Origin: Pseudomonas oryzagri
Lineage (GTDB): Bacteria > Pseudomonadota > Gammaproteobacteria > Pseudomonadales > Pseudomonadaceae
Reading direction: 5' to 3'
DNA length: 64,000 bases
NCBI RefSeq assembly: GCF_020831405.1
Contig: NZ_JAJHPU010000017.1
Coordinates: forward strand, 80,662-144,661
Shown one piece after another: positions 1 through 8,345 of the stretch (the stretch's first letter is position 1; each line of letters starts with the position of its first letter). Below the pieces are notes generated by a model. It saw nothing but the letters and a program-made list of their open reading frames with translations. It did not search any database and was not told where the DNA came from. Made by a program: the position numbers and the translations under genes.

Positions 1-633
1 CCGCGCGCGCTGGAAACCGCGGAAATCGCCGGTGTCGTCGAGGCCTACCGGCAGGGCGCGGCGAACGCCAAGGCCGCCGGCTTCGACGGCGTGGAGATCC
101 ACGGCGCCAACGGCTACCTGCTCGACCAGTTCCTGCAGGACAGCACCAACCAGCGCAGCGACCGGTACGGCGGCTCGCTGGAGAACCGCGCACGGCTGCT
201 GCTGGAAGTCACCGACGCGGTGGTTTCGGTGTGGGGCGCCGGTCGCGTCGGCATGCACCTGGCGCCGCGCGCCGATGCCCACGACATGGGCGACTCCAAC
301 CGCGCCGAGACCTTCGCCTACGTGGCCCGCGAGCTGGGCAAGCGCGGCATCGCCTTCATCTGCGCCCGCGAGCACGAAGCCGACGACAGCCTCGGCCCGC
401 AGCTCAAGCAGATCTTCGGCGGCGTCTATATCGCCAACGAACGCTTCACCGGCGAGCAGGCCAACCGCTGGCTGGCCGAGGGCAAGGCCGACGCGGTGGC
501 CTTCGGCATCCCCTTCATCGCCAACCCCGACCTGCCGGCGCGCCTGGCCGCCGGCGCGCCGCTGAACCAGGCCGACAGCAATACCTTCTACGCCCCCGGG
601 CCGGTCGGCTACATCGACTACCCGACCCTGTAA
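1..633 (+). CDS. Old Yellow Enzyme family NADH:flavin oxidoreductase, C-terminal part
   Basis: The gene is cut at its 5' end by the window edge; 210 residues remain of a family usually near 350-370. The visible part is the C-terminal half of an FMN-dependent TIM barrel. It holds the family signature HGANGYLLDQFLQD followed by NQRSDRYGGSLENR, and the phosphate-binding end GKADAVAFGIPFIANPDLP. The tail GPVGYIDYPTL resembles N-ethylmaleimide or xenobiotic reductases (NemA/XenB type), which reduce activated alkenes or nitro compounds with NAD(P)H in the cytoplasm. The exact substrate cannot be told. A strong terminator follows directly, so this is the last gene of its transcript. Confidence 0.9.
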   Translation, partial: PRALETAEIAGVVEAYRQGAANAKAAGFDGVEIHGANGYLLDQFLQDSTNQRSDRYGGSLENRARLLLEVTDAVVSVWGAGRVGMHLAPRADAHDMGDSNRAETFAYVARELGKRGIAFICAREHEADDSLGPQLKQIFGGVYIANERFTGEQANRWLAEGKADAVAFGIPFIANPDLPARLAAGAPLNQADSNTFYAPGPVGYIDYPTL

Positions 634-647
634 GGCCTGCGCCAAGC

Positions 648-685
648 AAAAGCCCCCGCTGCTCGCGCAGCCGGGGGCTTTTTTG
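648..685 (+). terminator. Intrinsic terminator after the Old Yellow Enzyme gene
   Basis: GC-rich stem AGCCCCCG / CGGGGGCT closed by a loop containing GCTCGCGCAG and followed by a run of six T. Placed 15 nt after the stop codon and facing the end of the minus-strand gene at 700. Confidence 0.85.
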
Positions 686-699
686 CAGGCGGGGCGAAC

Positions 700-1557
700 T
701 CAGCGCGCGTTGAGCTGCTGCTGCAGGTTCTGCACCTGCGCCTGCAGGGTGGTGATGTTGCGGGTCATCTGCGCGCGGAAGGCGTCCATCTCGGCATTGC
801 CGGCATTCGCCGGACGATTGTCCAGCTCGCTGCGCAGCACCAGCAGATCCGATTCGAGGCGGCTGATCGCCTGGTTGGGGTTGCCCTGCTTCTTCAGCGC
901 GGCCACCTCGCCGCCGAGGCTGTCGACGCGACCTTCCAGCTTGCCCGCTTCGCCCTGCGCCGCCTTCAGCGCGGCCTGCTCGCCGGCCAGGCCCTGCACG
1001 CGACTTTCCAGACTGGCGACGCCGGTCTGCTGCTCCTTGAGCGCGACCTGCAGCTGCGCGCTGCCGGCCTGCTGGCTCTTCAGCTCGCCGCGCAGCGCCT
1101 CGATCTGGCGAGCCTGCTCCTGGTTGCGGTCGTCGGCGGCCTGCTGCTGCTTGCCGAGCTGGGCCAGCTTGCTCTCCAGCTGCTTGATGCGCAGCTTGAG
1201 CCCCTCGTTCTCGCTGGTGACGCTGGACTCGGTGGCTACCACCTTGCCGGAGATGTCCTTGAGCCTGCCGGCGGCGTCCTCGCTGATCCGCGCGAAGCTT
1301 TCCTGGGTGGCGACCAGTTGCTGCTCCAGACGCACCAGCTGCTGCTGGCTCCACCAGCCCAGGCCGCCCAGGGCCACCAGCAACACGCCGACCAGCAGCC
1401 AGGCCAGGCGGCCGCCGCGCGGCGCCGCGGCCTGCGCGGGGGCGGTCCGAGAGCGCGCAGCGGCAACCGGCGGGGTGGGGGCGGCAGCGGCCGGCTTGCG
1501 ACCGTCGATGGTCAGACTGGGCACATCGTCCAGTTCGTCGAGAGAGTCGTTACGCAT
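700..1557 (-). CDS. Membrane-anchored coiled-coil protein of unknown function
   Basis: 285 residues. An acidic N-terminus (DSLDELDDVPSLTIDG) is followed by an Ala/Pro-rich stretch, one membrane segment at about residues 49-68 ([19 protein letters not shown]), then some 200 residues rich in Gln, Leu, Ala and Glu with heptad-like spacing, predicted to be a long coiled coil outside the inner membrane. No enzyme motif is visible. Homologues in other Pseudomonas are usually called hypothetical or loosely 'ATPase', but I see no P-loop, so that name is not supported. The ATG has only a weak Shine-Dalgarno. It is transcribed divergently from the gene at 1779. Confidence 0.75.
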   Translation of the reverse strand: MRNDSLDELDDVPSLTIDGRKPAAAAPTPPVAAARSRTAPAQAAAPRGGRLAWLLVGVLLVALGGLGWWSQQQLVRLEQQLVATQESFARISEDAAGRLKDISGKVVATESSVTSENEGLKLRIKQLESKLAQLGKQQQAADDRNQEQARQIEALRGELKSQQAGSAQLQVALKEQQTGVASLESRVQGLAGEQAALKAAQGEAGKLEGRVDSLGGEVAALKKQGNPNQAISRLESDLLVLRSELDNRPANAGNAEMDAFRAQMTRNITTLQAQVQNLQQQLNAR

Positions 1558-1636
1558 ACCAACACAACCTGTCTATGAATCCGTCGGGGCGACAATGGCC
1601 ACAGTATAACGAACCGGCCGCATGAGCTGGCGCGAT

Positions 1637-1671
1637 GCCTCCTCGCGGTGCAGCCCGCACCGCGAGGAGGC
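1637..1671. repeat. Perfect 15-bp inverted repeat in a divergent intergenic region
   Basis: Arms GCCTCCTCGCGGTGC (1637-1651) and its exact complement (1657-1671) enclose a 5-nt loop AGCCC. Neither strand has a following T-run, so it is not a typical terminator. It lies between two divergent genes, upstream of both. It may be a REP-like element, a dyad operator or an RNA hairpin in a leader. Confidence 0.7.
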
Positions 1672-1778
1672 CGCCAGGACACCAATCGGCGTCGTATCCG
1701 GCACAGCTCAGCCACCCCAAAGCTGGTATGGCCTTTGCTAGTCCTTAGACATTGCCAGACTGCGCCAAGGAGAGACCC

Positions 1779-2102
1779 ATGGAACTGACCAAGCCCGTGC
1801 TCGATTGCATGCAGACCCTGCGCCGCCGCCTGCGCGAGGAGCTGGGAGAAAATATCCACTTGAGCCAGACCGATGTGATCAGCGCCCTGCTGGCAGCCTG
1901 CGAGCGCAGCGACTCTGTCCAGACCCACCGCCTCGGCGAGCAGCTGGCCCAGCTGTGCGGCGTGCTGCCGAGCGCCGAGCCGGCCCGCAGCCAGCCGGTT
2001 TACCGCGGCCAGGTGCCCAATCCGCAGCACACCGAGGTCTCCTCCCCCGTCGCCGACCAGCGCCAGGTGCGCATCTATCGCGGCCAGCGCATCTACGTCT
2101 GA
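1779..2102 (+). CDS. Small conserved hypothetical protein
   Basis: 107 residues from the ATG at 1779, chosen over an upstream in-frame ATG at 1752 because AAGGAGAG sits 5-10 nt before it. The N-terminal 65 residues look like a compact helical domain (TKPVLDCMQTLRRRLREELG, then a Ser/Thr-Asp-Val stretch). The rest is Pro/Gln-rich and ends in a basic, aromatic tail RQVRIYRGQRIYV. There is no signal peptide, membrane segment or enzyme motif. I do not recognise the family. It converges with argP across a 9-nt gap. Confidence 0.65.
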   Translation: MELTKPVLDCMQTLRRRLREELGENIHLSQTDVISALLAACERSDSVQTHRLGEQLAQLCGVLPSAEPARSQPVYRGQVPNPQHTEVSSPVADQRQVRIYRGQRIYV

Positions 2103-2111
2103 CCTGCCGTT

Positions 2112-3014
2112 TCAGGCCGAGCCCGGCGCCACCAGCCAGCGCCGGGCGGTCCGTTCGACGTGGCGGGTGAGGCTGTTCAGCCGCTCGCCACCCAGGCGCC
2201 AGCTGTGCCAGTACAGCGGCACGTCGATGCAGCGCCCCGGCAGTACGTCCAGCAGGCGCCCGTCGGCCAGTTGCTGCTCCACCTGCAGCTCGGGAATGAG
2301 TCCCCAGCCGACGCCGGCCTCGACCATGCGCGTGAAACCCTCCGACGAGGGACACAGGTGGTGGAGAAAGGCGCCCTCGACGCCCAGCGCCGCCAGGTAG
2401 CGGTGCTGCAGGCGGTCGTCCGGGCCGAAGACGATCGCCGGTACCCGCGCCAGACGCTCGCCACTGACCCCGTCGCCCAGATGCCGGGCGAGGAACGCCG
2501 GGCTGGCCAGCGCCCGGTAGCGCATGGCGCCCAGCGCCAGGGCGCGCGCGCCGGCCACCGGCCGCGCGCTGGCGCACAGGCAGGCGGCCACCTCGCCGGC
2601 GCGCATGCGCTTGAGCCCCACCGCCTGGTCCTCGACCAGCAGATCGAAGAGTACCCCCGACTCGTTGCAGAAGGCGCTGACCGCGCCCGCCCACCAGGTC
2701 GCCAGGCTGTCGGCGTTCAGCGCCACGCGCAGGCGCTCCTCCGGGCGCCCCTCCTCGTCCAGCGCCGGCACCAGTTGCTGCAGGTCGCCTTCGAGCAGGC
2801 GCACCTGCTGCACGTGGTTGAGCAGGCGCTGGCCCAGCGCCGTGGGCTGCGGCGGCGTACTGCGCACCAGCACCGGCTGGCCGAGGCGCATCTCCAGCAG
2901 CTTGATGCGCTGCGATACCGCCGACTGCGACAGGCCCAGACGCTGGGCGGCGCGCTCGAAACCGCCCTGCTCGATCACGGTGGTCAGCGCGGCGAGCAGC
3001 TTGTAGTCGAACAT
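2112..3014 (-). CDS. argP: LysR-family regulator ArgP (IciA type)
   Basis: 300 residues, the normal LysR length. The N-terminal winged helix-turn-helix contains GGFERAAQRLGLSQSAVSQR at about residues 17-36, followed by the RIKLLEMRLGQPVLVR wing. The remainder is the effector-binding domain. ArgP binds arginine or lysine and activates the divergent exporter gene in E. coli. The same divergent arrangement with a LysE/ArgO gene here (101 nt between starts) strongly supports the assignment. The ATG 3014 start gives the standard N-terminus MFDYKLLAALTTVIEQGGF. Confidence 0.9.
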   Translation of the reverse strand: MFDYKLLAALTTVIEQGGFERAAQRLGLSQSAVSQRIKLLEMRLGQPVLVRSTPPQPTALGQRLLNHVQQVRLLEGDLQQLVPALDEEGRPEERLRVALNADSLATWWAGAVSAFCNESGVLFDLLVEDQAVGLKRMRAGEVAACLCASARPVAGARALALGAMRYRALASPAFLARHLGDGVSGERLARVPAIVFGPDDRLQHRYLAALGVEGAFLHHLCPSSEGFTRMVEAGVGWGLIPELQVEQQLADGRLLDVLPGRCIDVPLYWHSWRLGGERLNSLTRHVERTARRWLVAPGSA

Positions 3015-3115
3015 ATCGATTTACCTAATGCCTGATCAGCAACATTCGTTTCTCTTATACAACTGCGCTGCCTAGAGTCGCCACATCTTCAACCCCCTCC
3101 GGCGGAGTCTTCGAG

Positions 3116-3718
3116 ATGTGGCAGAGTTTCAGCAACGGCATGCTGGTATCGGCGGGCCTGATCATCGCCATCGGCGCGCAGAACGCCTTCGTCCTCGCCC
3201 AGAGCCTGCGCCGCGAGCACCACCTGACGGTGGCCGCGCTCTGCGTGCTGTGCGATGCCCTGCTGGTGTGCGCCGGGGTGTTCGGTCTGGCCGGCGTGCT
3301 GGCGCAGAGCCCGCTGCTGCTCGCCATCGCCCGTTGGGGCGGCGTCGCCTTCCTGCTCTGGTACGCCATCAAGGCGCTGCGCCGGGCCTGCGCGCGGCAG
3401 AGCCTCGCCGAACAGGCCGCCGCCCTGCCGCGCTCGCGCCGCGCCGTACTGCTCAGCGCCCTCGCGGTCACCCTGCTCAACCCGCACGTCTACCTGGACA
3501 CCGTGCTGCTGATCGGCTCGCTCGGCGCCCAGCAGGCCGTGCCCGGCGCCTATGCCCTGGGCGCGGCGAGCGCTTCGCTGCTGTGGTTCGCGACCCTTGC
3601 CCTCGGCGCCGCCTGGCTCGCCCCCTGGCTGGCCCGCCCGCTCACCTGGCGGCTGATCGACCTCGGCGTGGCGGCGATGATGCTCGGCGTCGCAGCGCAG
3701 CTGCTGCGCCCGCTCTAG
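3116..3718 (+). CDS. lysE: LysE/ArgO-family basic amino acid exporter
   Basis: 200 residues with about six hydrophobic segments, the LysE superfamily layout. The N-terminus contains IAIGAQNAFVLAQSLRREH, the hallmark of ArgO/LysE exporters, and the centre has VTLLNPHVYLDTV, the conserved Asn-Pro-His-Tyr/Asp region. It should export arginine and/or lysine across the inner membrane when their pools rise, for example during growth on peptides. The divergent argP is the expected activator. Substrate preference cannot be decided from sequence. Confidence 0.9.
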   Translation: MWQSFSNGMLVSAGLIIAIGAQNAFVLAQSLRREHHLTVAALCVLCDALLVCAGVFGLAGVLAQSPLLLAIARWGGVAFLLWYAIKALRRACARQSLAEQAAALPRSRRAVLLSALAVTLLNPHVYLDTVLLIGSLGAQQAVPGAYALGAASASLLWFATLALGAAWLAPWLARPLTWRLIDLGVAAMMLGVAAQLLRPL

Positions 3719-3719
3719 G

Positions 3720-3757
3720 CCGCTTTATCCCCACGGCTGCTGCGTGGATAAGGCCTG
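3720..3757 (+). terminator. Hairpin after lysE
   Basis: Imperfect inverted repeat (CTTTATCC-CACG against CGTGGATAAGG) starting right after the lysE stop. It lacks a clear T-run, so termination is only a possibility. It separates lysE from the sodB promoter region. Confidence 0.4.
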
Positions 3758-3897
3758 GGGCCGGTGCTATGATGCGGCGCTGACCGCGCGCATCAGCGCG
3801 GCGCGAAGCCGCCCGTGATGGCTTTGCCAACCGGCACCGTGCGCCGACTTTCCGCACCTTGCGCCTGCATACACCTGATGATGAAAGGGAGATAACC

Positions 3898-4479
3898 ATG
3901 GCTTTCGAATTGCCGCCGCTGCCATACGAGAAGAACGCTCTCGAGCCGTACATTTCCGCCGAGACCCTGGAATACCACTACGGCAAGCACCACAACACCT
4001 ACGTGGTGAACCTGAACAACCTGATCCCGGGTACCGAGTTCGAAGGCAAGACCCTGGAAGAGATCGTCAAGACCTCTTCGGGCGGTATCTTCAACAACGC
4101 CGCCCAGGTGTGGAACCACACCTTCTACTGGAACGGCCTGAAGCCCAACGGCGGTGGCCAGCCCACCGGCGCCCTGGCTGACGCCATCAACGCCGCCTTC
4201 GGTTCCTTCGACAACTTCAAGGCCGAGTTCACCAAGGTCGCCATCGGCACCTTCGGTTCCGGCTGGGCCTGGCTGGTGAAGAAGGCCGACGGCTCCCTGG
4301 CCCTGGCCAGCACCATCGGCGCCGGCTGCCCGATGACCAGCGGCGACACCGCGCTGCTGACCTGCGACGTCTGGGAACACGCCTACTACATCGACTACCG
4401 CAACCTGCGTCCGAAGTACGTCGAGGCGTTCTGGAACCTGGTCAACTGGGACTTCGTGGCTGCCAACTTCGCCGCCTGA
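3898..4479 (+). CDS. sodB: Iron superoxide dismutase
   Basis: 193 residues, the standard bacterial Fe-SOD length. It converts superoxide to hydrogen peroxide and oxygen in the cytoplasm. Metal ligands fit: His in [11 protein letters not shown], His in [12 protein letters not shown], and Asp/His in [11 protein letters not shown]. The Gln in NNAAQVWNH is the residue typical of iron rather than manganese enzymes. The start at ATG 3898 is preceded by AAAGGGAG. In Pseudomonas sodB is made under iron sufficiency and repressed post-transcriptionally by PrrF small RNAs; I did not verify a pairing site here. A strong terminator follows. Confidence 0.97.
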   Translation: MAFELPPLPYEKNALEPYISAETLEYHYGKHHNTYVVNLNNLIPGTEFEGKTLEEIVKTSSGGIFNNAAQVWNHTFYWNGLKPNGGGQPTGALADAINAAFGSFDNFKAEFTKVAIGTFGSGWAWLVKKADGSLALASTIGAGCPMTSGDTALLTCDVWEHAYYIDYRNLRPKYVEAFWNLVNWDFVAANFAA

Positions 4480-4497
4480 GTCGCCCGTCCGACCTGA

Positions 4498-4528
4498 AGA
4501 GGCCCGGCTCCGCCGGGCCTCTGTCTTT
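4498..4528 (+). terminator. Intrinsic terminator after sodB
   Basis: Eleven-bp stem AGAGGCCCGGC / GCCGGGCCTCT with a 3-nt loop, followed by a pyrimidine-rich tract GTCTTTCT. Confidence 0.75.
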
Positions 4529-4645
4529 CTGCCGATCGCTGCCGCGACCGGCATCCCATGGCGACCACGCGCCCTTTGACGCCGGCGCAGCGATTCCCAA
4601 TACTCTGTCGCGCTCCGCGAGCCGGGAAGTGCCAGACAAGGAATC

Positions 4646-6697
4646 GTGCACGTGCCGCCAGACCTCAAGAAGAGCCTCTCCTATCGGCTGTCGGGCCAGC
4701 TCCTGCTGGCCGCCCTGGCGCTCGGCCTGCTGCTGGCCGCCGGGCAGATCGCGGTCGAGCGGCAGCAGATCCGCCAGGCCATCCACGACGACGGCGAGCG
4801 CCTGCTCGCGCTGTTCGAGGCTGCCGTCACCCACGCCGTCAGCCGGCACCGCCGCGACCTGGCCGACGATGTGGCAATGCACCTGCTCAACCATCCCGGC
4901 GTTCTGCTCGCCCGCGTGCGCGACGGCCACGCCATCGTCCTCGCCGAGCGTACCCGCGCCGAGACGCCGGGCCACCCGCTGCTCGGCGCGAACCAACGGT
5001 TCACCCTGCGCCTGAGCGATCCGGCGCTGCCGCACGAGCCGACCGGCGATCTCGAGCTGATCCTGGGCAGCGCCTACCGCAGCGGCGAGTTCCTCGCCAG
5101 CGCCAGCCTGAGCCTCGCCAGCCACCTCGCCGGCGCCCTGCTGCTGGGCCTGACGCTGCTCCTGCTCGGCCAGCGGCTGCTGACCCGGCCGCTGACCCAA
5201 CTGCTCGAGCACCTCGCGCGGATCGAACCGGAGCGTGCCGGCGAACAGCAACTACCGCGCCTCAAGGGGCACGAGCAGGACGAAATCGGCCGCTGGGTCG
5301 AGCGCACCAACCAGTTGCTCGCCGCCATCGCCCGCCAGCAGAGCCAGCGCCGCGAAGCGGAGAACACCCTGCAACGCATGAGCCAGTTCGATCAGCTCAC
5401 CGGCCTGCCCAATCGTCAGCTGCTGCAGCGCCAGCTGGAGCGCCTGCTGCACGAGGCCAGCCGTCGCCAGGAACGGCTGGCCGTGGTCTGCCTCGGCCTC
5501 GACGGCTTCACCGCGCTCAACGAGCGCTACGGCTACCAGATCGGCGACCGCCTGCTGGTCAGCGTCGCCGACCGCCTGCGCCACCTCGACAGCCAGCTGG
5601 GCAGCCTGGCGCGCCTGGGCGGCGACCAGTTCGCCCTGGTGCAGATCGCCTTCGAACACAGCTACCAGGCCGCCGACCTGGCTCAGCAGGTGCTCGACGC
5701 CCTGGCCCAGCCGCTGCAGATCGAACAACACGCGATCGGCCTGCCCGCCACCGCCGGCATCGCCCTGTTCCCCGACGACGGCGACAGCGGCGAACGCCTG
5801 CTGCAACGCGCCGAGCAGACCATGAGCCTGGCCAAGCAGGGCGCCCGCCAGCGCTACCAGTTCTTCATCGCCAGCCTCGACCGCGAGATCCGCCGCCGCC
5901 GCCAGCTCGAACAGGACCTGCGCCAGGCCGTGCACAACGAGCAGCTGGAGCTGTACTACCAGCCGCAGGTGGAGAGTCCGGGTCACGTGTGCGTCGGCGT
6001 CGAGGCTCTGCTGCGCTGGCGCCACCCGCAGCTGGGCTTCGTGCCGCCCGACCAGTTCATCCCGCTGGCCGAGCAGAACGAGCTGATCCTCGAAATCGGC
6101 GACTGGGTGCTGGAGCGCGCCTGTCGACAGCTGCGCGACTGGCACCAGCAGGGCCTCGCCGGACTGCGCATGGCAGTCAATCTGTCCACTTCCCAGCTGC
6201 GCAGCGACCGGCTGCCGCGCCAGGTCGCCGGCCTGCTGCAACGCTACGGCCTTCCGGCCTACAGCCTCGAGCTGGAGGTGACCGAGACCGGGCTGATGAC
6301 CGACGTCGCCGGCGCCGCCCAGCAGCTGCACAGCCTGCGCCGCAGCAAGGTGCTGCTGGCGATCGACGACTTCGGCACCGGCTATTCCTCGCTGAACTAC
6401 CTGAAGACCCTGCCGCTGCACAAGATCAAGATCGACCGCAGCTTCATCCGCGAGCTGCCGCACAACGAGGACGACGCCACCATCGTGCGCACCATCATCC
6501 AGCTGGCCCACAACCTGAACATGCAGGTGCTGGCCGAAGGGGTGGAAAGCGTCGAACAGGAGGCCTACCTGCTCGCCCACGGCTGCCGCGAAAGCCAGGG
6601 TTACCTGCATTGCCGGCCGCTGCCGGCGTTCGAGGTCACCCAGTACCTGCTCACCGCCACGCGCCGCCAGCCGACCTCGCTCACGCAGCCGATCTGA
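4646..6697 (+). CDS. bifA: BifA, membrane c-di-GMP phosphodiesterase (degenerate GGDEF plus EAL)
   Basis: 683 residues. Membrane segment about 17-35, periplasmic loop to about 155, second membrane segment about 160-176, a HAMP-like linker, a GGDEF domain from about 245, then EAL. The cyclase motif is GGDQF (residues 325-329), an altered site also known in P. aeruginosa BifA. The EAL domain is intact: EALLRW begins at 453, with IDDFGTGYSS and KIDRSF later. It should hydrolyse c-di-GMP and so lower biofilm formation and favour swarming. Two GTG starts compete, 4646 and 4652; AAGGA at 4638-4642 spaces better with 4652. It is monocistronic and convergent with the next gene. Confidence 0.93.
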   Translation: MHVPPDLKKSLSYRLSGQLLLAALALGLLLAAGQIAVERQQIRQAIHDDGERLLALFEAAVTHAVSRHRRDLADDVAMHLLNHPGVLLARVRDGHAIVLAERTRAETPGHPLLGANQRFTLRLSDPALPHEPTGDLELILGSAYRSGEFLASASLSLASHLAGALLLGLTLLLLGQRLLTRPLTQLLEHLARIEPERAGEQQLPRLKGHEQDEIGRWVERTNQLLAAIARQQSQRREAENTLQRMSQFDQLTGLPNRQLLQRQLERLLHEASRRQERLAVVCLGLDGFTALNERYGYQIGDRLLVSVADRLRHLDSQLGSLARLGGDQFALVQIAFEHSYQAADLAQQVLDALAQPLQIEQHAIGLPATAGIALFPDDGDSGERLLQRAEQTMSLAKQGARQRYQFFIASLDREIRRRRQLEQDLRQAVHNEQLELYYQPQVESPGHVCVGVEALLRWRHPQLGFVPPDQFIPLAEQNELILEIGDWVLERACRQLRDWHQQGLAGLRMAVNLSTSQLRSDRLPRQVAGLLQRYGLPAYSLELEVTETGLMTDVAGAAQQLHSLRRSKVLLAIDDFGTGYSSLNYLKTLPLHKIKIDRSFIRELPHNEDDATIVRTIIQLAHNLNMQVLAEGVESVEQEAYLLAHGCRESQGYLHCRPLPAFEVTQYLLTATRRQPTSLTQPI

Positions 6698-6708
6698 AGA
6701 AGGGCGGC

Positions 6709-7614
6709 CTAGCCGAGACCGGCCTGGCGCAACAGCCAGGTCGTCGCCAGCGTGCCCCCCATGCACAGCAGGGCTGCGGCCAGCGCCTGCCAGCGGAACA
6801 CCCGCACCAGTTCGTCCTCGCCCTTGCACGACAGCAGGAACGGCAGGCTCTCCGCCGGCCGCTGCAGGCGGTGCTGCTCGGGTGCCCGGCTGGCTGCGGT
6901 GTGGCGGTCCTCGGCTTCCAGCTGCGCGGCCAGGCGCACCAGGCGCCACTCCTGCTCGTTCAGCTCGCCGCTACCGTCCCGGTCGAAACGCGCCAGCAGG
7001 CCCTGGAAGTCCTGCTTCCACTCGCGCACCACCGCCCCCTGCGCCGCGGCCAGGTCAAGCCCCTGGCGACCGCCGCCGCTGCTGCGGAACTCGCCCAGCA
7101 CGTACAGGGGATCGCCGGCGTGCAGGCGCTCCTCGACGTAGCGGTAGCGCTTGCCCATGCTCAGCAGCCCGGCCAGCAGACCGTCGGGCTGCGCGCGCCG
7201 CGGATGGCGCTGATCGCCGTGCCAGACCTGACGGCGCGCCGGACGCACCTCGGCGCCGAGCGGGTTGATCAGGCACTGTCCGGAGCCATCCTCGAAGCCC
7301 AGCCAGGCTTCGCTGCTGGCCGACTCGACCACCCGCCAGGACTTCTGCTTGCCGTTCTCGCGGTACTCCTCGATACGGTAGCGCCACCACAGACACGGCG
7401 TGCCGGTCAGCGGCGCGCACAGCGGCTCGCCGGGGCCGCCCAGCAGCACGCCGTACAGCTCGACGTAGCCCTGCGCCGCCGAGCGGATCTTCGAGGTCGG
7501 CATGTCCTGCAGCAGCCGCGCCTGGCCCAGCCGCCTGAGGCACCACCAGCCGCCACCGACACTCGCCGTCCCGGCCATGCCGAGGGCGACCAGCCAGCCC
7601 GGATCGACCGCCAT
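6709..7614 (-). CDS. GIDE-domain membrane protein with an EF-hand
   Basis: 301 residues. N-terminal membrane segment (about 7-25), then a region resembling the GIDE/MULAN-type domain (TSKIRSAAQGYVELYGVL, TGTPCLWWRYRIEEY), then a canonical 12-residue EF-hand loop DRDGSGELNEQE, and a C-terminal membrane segment near 270-290. It lies downstream of lemA, with ATG overlapping the lemA stop by one base (TGATGG), so translation is probably coupled. Despite the eukaryotic name of the domain, there is no RING finger and no ubiquitin chemistry is implied. A calcium-responsive partner of LemA is a plausible guess, not shown. Confidence 0.75.
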   Translation of the reverse strand: MAVDPGWLVALGMAGTASVGGGWWCLRRLGQARLLQDMPTSKIRSAAQGYVELYGVLLGGPGEPLCAPLTGTPCLWWRYRIEEYRENGKQKSWRVVESASSEAWLGFEDGSGQCLINPLGAEVRPARRQVWHGDQRHPRRAQPDGLLAGLLSMGKRYRYVEERLHAGDPLYVLGEFRSSGGGRQGLDLAAAQGAVVREWKQDFQGLLARFDRDGSGELNEQEWRLVRLAAQLEAEDRHTAASRAPEQHRLQRPAESLPFLLSCKGEDELVRVFRWQALAAALLCMGGTLATTWLLRQAGLG

Positions 7615-8186
7615 CAGCCGAACAGCTGCTTGAGGTCGACGTCGCTCTTCTCCGCCTCGCTGAACTGCAGCAGCTCCGCGCTCCTGAAGGCGAACAGACG
7701 GGCGAGCAGCACGTCGGGGAATTGCTCGATACGCACGTTGTTGAGATTGACCGCCTCGTTGTACAGCTCGCGGCGGTCGGCGATGCCGTTCTCCAGACCG
7801 GTGATGCGCGCCTGCAGGTGCTGGAAGCTCTCGTTGGCGCGAAGTTGCGGATAATTCTCGGCGACCGCGAACAGCTGGCCGAGACCGGCACGCAGCCCGC
7901 TCTCGGCACGACCGAGGGCGGCAACGTCGCCCTGCTCGCGGGCGCGGGCCACCGCACTGCGCGCGGCGACCACCGCTTCCAGGGTGTTGCGCTCGTGCTG
8001 CATGTACTGGCGGCAGGTTTCCACCAGCTTGGGCAGCTCGTCGTGGCGCTGACGCAGCAGCACGTCGATGTTCGACCAGGCCTTGGTGACCCCGTGCTTG
8101 AGGCGCACCAGCGCGTTGTAGAGCTGCACGGCGTACCCCGCCAGCAGGACGATGACCACCAGTACAGCGACGCTACCCAGACTCAT
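7614..8186 (-). CDS. lemA: LemA family protein
   Basis: 190 residues from ATG 8186, chosen because AGGGAG lies at the right distance; a longer frame upstream has no ribosome site. One N-terminal membrane helix (SVAVLVVIVLLAGYAVQLYNAL) is followed by a four-helix LemA domain with the family pieces RLKHGVTKAWSNIDVLLRQR and ENYPQLRANESF, ending at SDVDLKQLF. LemA proteins sit in the inner membrane with the bundle outside; their function is not settled. First gene of a two-gene unit with the GIDE/EF-hand gene, divergent from the imelysin operon. Confidence 0.9.
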   Translation of the reverse strand: MSLGSVAVLVVIVLLAGYAVQLYNALVRLKHGVTKAWSNIDVLLRQRHDELPKLVETCRQYMQHERNTLEAVVAARSAVARAREQGDVAALGRAESGLRAGLGQLFAVAENYPQLRANESFQHLQARITGLENGIADRRELYNEAVNLNNVRIEQFPDVLLARLFAFRSAELLQFSEAEKSDVDLKQLFG

Positions 8187-8267
8187 GCGCGGACTCCCTG
8201 TCAAATGGCGGCATTGTAGCGGCAAAACGAGCGGCATGACCGCGCGCGAAGGCACAACAACCACTTG

Positions 8268-8292
8268 CATAATGCGAATATTTCGCATTATG
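8268..8292. promoter_or_regulatory. Fur-box-like palindrome upstream of the imelysin operon
   Basis: Perfect 11-bp arms CATAATGCGAA / TTCGCATTATG around TAT, unusually AT-rich for this genome and 54 nt before the imelysin start. The central 19-mer AATGCGAATATTTCGCATT matches the Fur pattern AATGAGAATNATTCTCATT at 15 of 18 defined positions. It also lies 82 nt upstream of lemA. The iron context of the operon supports Fur, but another dyad-binding regulator is not excluded. Confidence 0.65.
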
Positions 8293-8345
8293 TTCCGACA
8301 TCATTTACCGTCAAGCCATCCCTCAGCGTTCCCAAGGATCAATCC

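Noticed and set aside
4558..7854. A very long open frame on the plus strand covering bifA and beyond
   Set aside because: It is out of frame with bifA, runs into the antisense of two well-supported genes, has an Arg/Pro/Ala-only composition and no motif. It is an effect of high GC content.
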